Positions 32,373 through 36,790 of a stretch of DNA of 36,790 bases are shown here, piece after piece. Made by a program: the position numbers and the translations under genes. The stretch is from NCBI GenBank assembly GCA_001579985.1, contig LRSR01013537.1, positions 1-36,790 of the forward strand, written 5' to 3'. Below the pieces are notes generated by a model. It was not told where the DNA came from, made no database searches, and saw only the letters and a list, made by a program, of their open reading frames with translations. Origin of the DNA: Hypsibius dujardini (Eukaryota; Tardigrada; Eutardigrada; Parachela; Hypsibiidae). Within the stretch, counting starts at the first letter, position 1. Every line of letters starts with the position of its first letter.

Positions 32373-34287
32373 ATGAAGGGTGATCGGAGGAAGAAGGCAC
32401 GCAACGTGTTGAAGTTCTACACCAGCAAGCTCCAATTCACCCGGACGCCACTGCAAATCCTCGTCGACGGCACATTCGCCTGTCAGGCCCTCGCGGTTAA
32501 AGTCAACATCAAGGAACAGGTGCCGAACTACCTCGGGTCGGAGTGCAGCATTGTCACCACCGGATGCTGTGTTCATGAACTGGAAAAACTGGGTAGGCAG
32601 GGGAAAATTTTTTTAACTTGATTGTTGTTTGCAATCAGCCAATCAATCAAACCAACTAAGCCGAAATGCGGTGCATTAAACTTGATTTTTGTTTGCAATC
32701 AGCCAATCAATCAAACCAACTAAGCCGAAATTCGGTGCATTAAACTTGATTGTTGTTTGCAATCAGCCAATCAATCCAATCAACTAAGCCGAAATTCGGT
32801 GCATTAAACTTGATTGTTGTTTGCAATCAGCCAATCAATCCAATTAACTAAGCCGAAATTCGATGGAGTTTTCAACCCTCTTTGGCCGCATGACTTCAAA
32901 TCGGTGGCCTGATCAGCTCTTTCTACGCTTTTTATTGTGTAGGAAATTTTAAATAAAATTAATGCAAAAATTGGGTAATGATTTTTGAAAGTATTTTTAT
33001 TACGAGGCTTCTTCACCGGGATGCCATTTTTTCTTCCACCAGGTCCCGATCTGCATGGTGCTGTGTGTATCTTGAGGCAATTCAATCTCGTCTCATGTGG
33101 GCATGCAGAAAAACCACTGGCGGCGAGCGAGTGTATCCAGCGGATCACACGCGGCGGGAATACGGAAGAGTATTTTGTGGCGACCAAGGTTTGTGAAGCT
33201 TCGATTGATTGATCGGTTGATTGCATGACTGTCAAGGTTTGTCAGGCTTTCATTGATTGATCGGTTGATTACGTGACGACCAAGGTTTGTGAGGCTTTCA
33301 TTGATTGATCGGTTGATTACGTGACGACCAAGGTTTGTGAAGCTTAAATAGATTGATCAGTTGATTGCATGACTGTCAAGGTTTGTCAGGCTTTCATTGA
33401 TTGATCGGTTGATTACGTGACGACCAAGGTTTGTGAAGCTTCGATCGATTGATCGGTTGATTGCATGACTGCCAAGGTTTGTCAAGCTTAGATTGATTGA
33501 TCAGTTGATTGCATGACGCGCTTGCTGTTTTGTATCATTCCGTTACTTCTGTCTCTCTCGATTTTCTTTGTAGAACTGTTTTACTGTTTAAATTGTCAAA
33601 ACGCTAGTTTCGCAGTTCGTCCAGGTAGTCTGAATTTTTTTACATATTTATGGACGTCATAAATTAACTCTTAATTTCACAAGTGTTTTAATATCTTTTT
33701 GTTATTTGTGACCTGCTCTACTTTTAACTTGTGATTGGCTTATTGAGTGGCTCGACATGCATTGATTGATGTATTGGCAGCGAACTTATTCTTATCAACT
33801 TTTGTTTTTAGCTTGTAAATCTAATAAAGAATGTAGTATCTTTCCATTTGTTTTTCATTTTCCATTTCAGGACCGTGAGATGCAGGATCGGCTGAGAAAA
33901 CGACCGCGTGTGCCCCTCCTTTACCTGCACAACAAAGCCCTCACACTGGAAAAGCCGTCAGAGAAGTCTCTCCAGGCAGCCAACACTCTCGAACAGCAGA
34001 AGCTCCTCCCGGCGGGCCATCAAAAAGCCGCGTTGGATGAGATGAAGAAACGGGAATTCGGCGAGAAACCGGCGGCAGATGCGCTACGGAAGCGGAAACG
34101 ACACGGCCCGAAGATGCCCAACTCACTGTCCTGCAAGAAGGCTAAACGGCTGACAAGGCCGGCGACGAAGGACGTCGAGACACCTTTAACGTCAAAGAGA
34201 CGGCATAAGCGGGTCAAGATGTCGGATGCGTTGAAGTCGGTCTATCAGAAGCTTATTTCACAAGCTGGCGGGCCGGTGGAGTCGTAG
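32373..34287 (+). CDS. UTP23: UTP23, PIN-like rRNA-processing factor of the small-subunit processome
   Basis: Nucleolar protein needed for early 18S rRNA processing. Three exons: 32373-32592, 33043-33188, 33871-34287; 260 aa ending in TAG, against about 250 in human. Family blocks: MKGDRRKKARNVLKFYTSKL, then PLQILVDGTFACQAL, IKEQVPNYLGSECSIVTTGC, VHELEKLG, ASECIQRI and the PIN-core EEYFVATKDREMQDRLRKRP with VPLLYLHNKALTLEKPS. The C-terminal third is basic with nuclear-signal-like clusters (RKRKRHGPK, SKRRHKR) and the conserved PNSLSCKKAKR. The expected zinc-binding Cys/His group is visible as SCGH...SEC, but one Cys position seems to be Phe; this is a by-eye comparison with recalled relatives. 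The exon 2 donor (GTTTGT) is weak and is copied in a tandem array downstream. Confidence 0.93.
32615..32865. repeat. About 60-bp tandem repeat in UTP23 intron 1, four copies
   Basis: Four nearly identical units with AACTTGATTGTTGTTTGCAA, TCAGCCAATCAATC and AACTAAGCCGAAATTCGGTG. High identity suggests recent expansion. Confidence 0.9.
33177..33519. repeat. About 49-bp tandem array duplicating the UTP23 exon 2 donor
   Basis: Seven units. The first contains the last 12 exon bases and the donor, GTGGCGACCAAG|GTTTGTG. Later units repeat GTGACGACCAAGGTTTGTG or GACTGTCAAGGTTTGTC followed by TTGATTGATCGGTTGATT. Each unit therefore carries a donor-like AAGGTTTGT. Confidence 0.85.
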
Positions 34288-34460
34288 TCTGTGTCGAGCG
34301 ACGTCCTTGAGAAATTCTTAACAAATATTTCCACATCACACACGGTTCATGTTAAAAGGCCGCGGAAAGATGTATCACGATAAGACTTCGCGATCATGAT
34401 AACAAAAAATAGAGAGAATTGAGCAGTTCGAACAAAGATGTCAATAGTTTGGATGAAAGA
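34288..34460. other. Convergent gap between UTP23 and POLR1F
   Basis: 173 bp shared by two 3' UTRs. No AATAAA is seen on either strand, so atypical signals or signals elsewhere must serve these genes. Confidence 0.6.
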
Positions 34461-36790
34461 TCACACCGGGCCAGCGGATGAGCGCTCCTCTTTCCGCTGC
34501 CGCTTGCTAGCTCTCTTTCCTTCGCTCGATTCGGGTGTGGCGATACTGAAAGAAATCAGTGTTTCACACGCCGCAGAAACAGATTCGTCCAGATCTTGAC
34601 GACGACGCTTCCGGCTGACACGCTCCACGACTTCCGGTTCCGCCTGCGTCTCTGCTTCGGCCAGATTTTCTACCATTTTCTGCTTTTTTCGATGCTTCTT
34701 CGAACTGCTTGCGATGTCCGATTCGACCGGCGGTTCGTTAATTGATTCACACTCTGGAAGTTTCGCGGCATCACTACGGACGTCTTCCTGATCGTTCCGT
34801 TTCCGACGATGTTTTTTGCTGCTACTCAAGCTGCCTAAACCGTCCGTTGCAACCGACACCAGTGTTGCATTGGAATCGTGTTTTTCGGCGTAGGCAAACT
34901 GCGATTGGAACAGAAAACAAACGGACACAGCATTAACAGTCAATCAAGCAATCAACGAAAGCCTTTCACAATCAATCAATCAATCAAGGGAAGGTTTTCA
35001 CAATCAACCAATCAATCGATCAACGGAAACGTTTATTACAATCAATCAATCACTCAAAGCTTTTTCACAATTAATCAATTGACGAAAGCTTTTTCACAAT
35101 CAATCAATCAATCGATCGATCAACGTAAGCTGTTTCACGAGACACTTCCGGTACGCACTTTCTCCTCATCCGGCAGTTTCTTCCAGCGTTTTCGGATCTT
35201 TTTGTCAATTTTCTCCGAATTTAAGTCAGGATATCTTGTCAGGACATCGGTTCGAACCTGAGCCGCGTACGTCAGGTAACCGGCGGGAATTGTTTCAGGA
35301 TCCTCCAAAAAAAAATCAGTATATTCCGAAAAGGCGAGTTTCACGTTCAAACTCACAGTTTTTTCGACCGGTACCTCGACATGATCCACCGACATGGATG
35401 CATCGGACACAGGATCACTGGTGCGGGAGCTTCGGGGAAAAGATGAGCTGGTGCAGCCGGGCGAGATTCCGCTGTCTGGACTCTGTGTGATTCGCTTTTT
35501 CTTCTTCTTTTTCTCCGACGTCGAACTCGTCGGTTCTTGGAACGAAAAAGCCTCACTTGTCTATAACGAAAAAGGTATCAACTGAAATAAACATGGGACC
35601 GCGGATGAAAACATCCAGCTATTCTCACCGTGTCAATCTCCAATTGGTGATTCGATTGATCGATTGACTGGTTGATTGATTGATTGGTTGATTGCGCCGC
35701 CGCCCTTTTCGCCGCCTTCCGCTGGTGCTTCCGTTCTGCCGCCTCCTGCAGTAACAACTCATACACATCATCCGTGTTGCGAAAGACCGTCCCCGAGGGT
35801 TGGGCATTCCGATGGCCGACAATCAGATCGTCCGTCAGAATGCCGGTCAATCGGCAGAATCCGTCACGGTGCAGCGCATCCACCAAAAATTTCACCTGCA
35901 AAAAAAAACACTCATTCATATCCCAAAAATAGTTAAACAAAAATATATTTTATTTAAAATTAAAAGCCGGTTTTTCGACCACAACCTGATTCTAAATTAA
36001 ATTAAATTAATTTAAAATTTAAATTAAATTAAATTAATTTAAAATTTAAATTAAATTAAATTAATTTAAAATTTAAATTAAATTAATTTAAAATTTAAAA
36101 TAAATTAAATTAAAAAAATTAAAAGTAATTTAATTTAAAATAAAAACCCTGTGTTGCCCTGTTTTTAAACTTTCACCTCTTCCCCTTGATTGTAGAGTCC
36201 CTCGAAGCTGACATTGGACCCGGCATCCGCCCGCAAACTGGCGGTGAAGGTCTTCAGCACCAGACATCCGATGTGATGCAGATTGACGCGAGTGATCACG
36301 CCGGTCAGGGTCCGGCCCTTCTCCGGGCGAAAAATGCAGAAGGTCCCGTGAACGGTGATGTCCTACAAAATCCATTTCCACAGTGTAATACCAGGCAGTG
36401 TAAGCGAAATTTCCACAAATGGAGCTGGAAACTCCACACATTCCAGCTCACTATTTCAATTCCACAGAGTCACGGCCGTATTTTCAATTCCACACAGCTG
36501 ACTGGAGTTGGAAATACCATTCGGAGTGGGAAAAAGAAACTTGCTCCGTAACTCTTAATGGGCAACATACCGCTTCACCGAAATCTTATAAATGAAAAAA
36601 ATTCAAGGGAATGTTAAATCTTGTTAGATGACCTGCGAGAAGTGTCATAAGATTGGTAAATTCTAAATTCAGAACAAAGTTAATCAATCAATCAACCAGT
36701 GAATCGAACCTTGCTCTAATTTAAACATTTGCGTCAGCAGTTGATTGGTCTCTTGAATGACTGAGTGAAATTCAATTTCCCACCTGCACG
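34461..36790 (-). CDS. POLR1F: RPA43 (POLR1F)-like RNA polymerase I subunit with an HMG-box-like C-terminal domain; runs off the right edge
   Basis: RPA43 forms the Pol I stalk with RPA14 and binds the RRN3/TIF-IA initiation factor. Exons on the minus strand: 36784 to the edge (only about 7 nt, donor GTGGGA), 36177-36362, 35629-35895, 35357-35560, 35159-35302, 34461-34898; all fully visible junctions are phase 0, and 412 aa lie in the complete exons. The OB/S1-like part has VHGTFCIFRPEKGRTLTGVI and HHIGCLVLKTFTASL, the RPA43 signature. The next exon translates TGAT-type repeats (NQSINQSIDQS). A lysine run (EKKKKKKR) follows, as in relatives. Then comes an HMG-box-like stretch: AGYLTYAAQVRTDVLTRYPD, IDKKIRKRWKKLPDEEK|FAYAEK, split by an intron. 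The tail has four basic clusters and ends in TGA. Human RPA43 has no HMG box to my knowledge. Confidence 0.83.
34935..35130. repeat. ATCA arrays in the last POLR1F intron
   Basis: ATCA runs alternate with AACGAAAGC and TTTCACAATC words at roughly 45-50 bp spacing, filling intron 34899-35158. Confidence 0.85.
35638..35694 (-). repeat. ATCA-type repeat inside a POLR1F coding exon
   Basis: On the gene strand, codons CAA TCA ACC AAT CAA TCA ATC AAC and onward encode Q/S/N/I repeats before the donor ACG|GTGAGA. No earlier donor exists in the exon, so the repeat is translated. Confidence 0.8.
35998..36140. repeat. AATTAA/TTTAAAATTTAAA tandem repeat in a POLR1F intron
   Basis: Extremely AT-rich units alternating AAATTAAATTAATTT and AAAATTTAAATT, about 28 bp per higher-order unit, inside intron 35896-36176. 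Confidence 0.9.
36363..36783. other. POLR1F intron at the right edge, with a TCCAATTCCA-type repeat cluster
   Basis: 421-bp intron between the OB-domain exon and the partial edge exon. Positions 36378-36530 hold the imperfect TTTCCACA/CAATTCCACA/ACTCCACA words of the dispersed repeat seen in two other places. ATCA units lie near 36680. Confidence 0.7.

Noticed and set aside
33177-33519. CRISPR-like array
   Set aside because: Units are contiguous, degenerate and lack unique spacers; the context is a spliced animal gene.
34461-35560. HMG-box exons as a separate gene starting at an internal Met (MSDASMSVD)
   Set aside because: That Met lies inside an exon whose upstream part carries the lysine run typical of RPA43, and the 68-nt intron before it leaves no promoter space; kept as one gene but worth transcript proof.
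1-36790. Alternative genetic code with TGA as sense
   Set aside because: TGA ends SARS2, SH3BP5 and POLR1F at the expected places.

Overview
The window is nuclear DNA of a multicellular animal. Every gene is conserved and intron-rich with GT..AG introns, and the set includes animal-type genes (EFR3, SH3BP5, clathrin light chain, METTL2-type methyltransferase, CNOT1). Genes are packed tightly on both strands, exons are GC-rich and introns AT-rich. The two zinc knuckles of its CPSF4 resemble the insect form of that protein as I recall it. I read it as an invertebrate with a compact genome and cannot name the species. Introns and spacers are full of two tetranucleotide repeat families, CTGT/ACAG and TGAT/ATCA, in both orientations. 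TAA, TAG and TGA all end real genes here, so the standard code applies.

Layout. 1-1502 (-): 5' part of METTL2-like tRNA m3C methyltransferase, running off the left edge. 1964-3391 (-): mitochondrial seryl-tRNA synthetase (SARS2). 4216-6080 (-): CPSF4/CPSF30. 6642-8339 (+): clathrin light chain, head-to-head with CPSF4. 9160-10304 (+): SH3BP5-like RAB11 exchange factor. 10475-15930 (-): EFR3, convergent with SH3BP5. 16653-30593 (+): CNOT1 in 20 exons, head-to-head with EFR3. 32373-34287 (+): UTP23. 34461-36790 (-): RPA43/POLR1F-like Pol I subunit, running off the right edge and convergent with UTP23. I rebuilt the exons by hand from splice sites, reading phase and family similarity, and the phases join cleanly throughout.

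The genes are housekeeping and do not form one pathway. Several share themes: mRNA 3' end formation and deadenylation (CPSF4, CNOT1), ribosome production (UTP23, POLR1F), tRNA biology (METTL2, SARS2), and membrane traffic or lipid signalling (clathrin light chain, SH3BP5, EFR3).

Most notable: an in-frame TGA exactly at the conserved Cys of the METTL2 Y-x-C-D-F-S motif (possible selenocysteine, or an error or allele); a 7-nt microexon that completes zinc finger 3 of CPSF4; an HMG-box-like domain joined to the RPA43 subunit; a TGAT-type repeat translated inside a POLR1F exon; tandem arrays that contain copies of neighbouring splice sites; a 4-nt coding start exon that gives EFR3 an N-terminal Met-Gly; and three inverted-repeat elements in introns.
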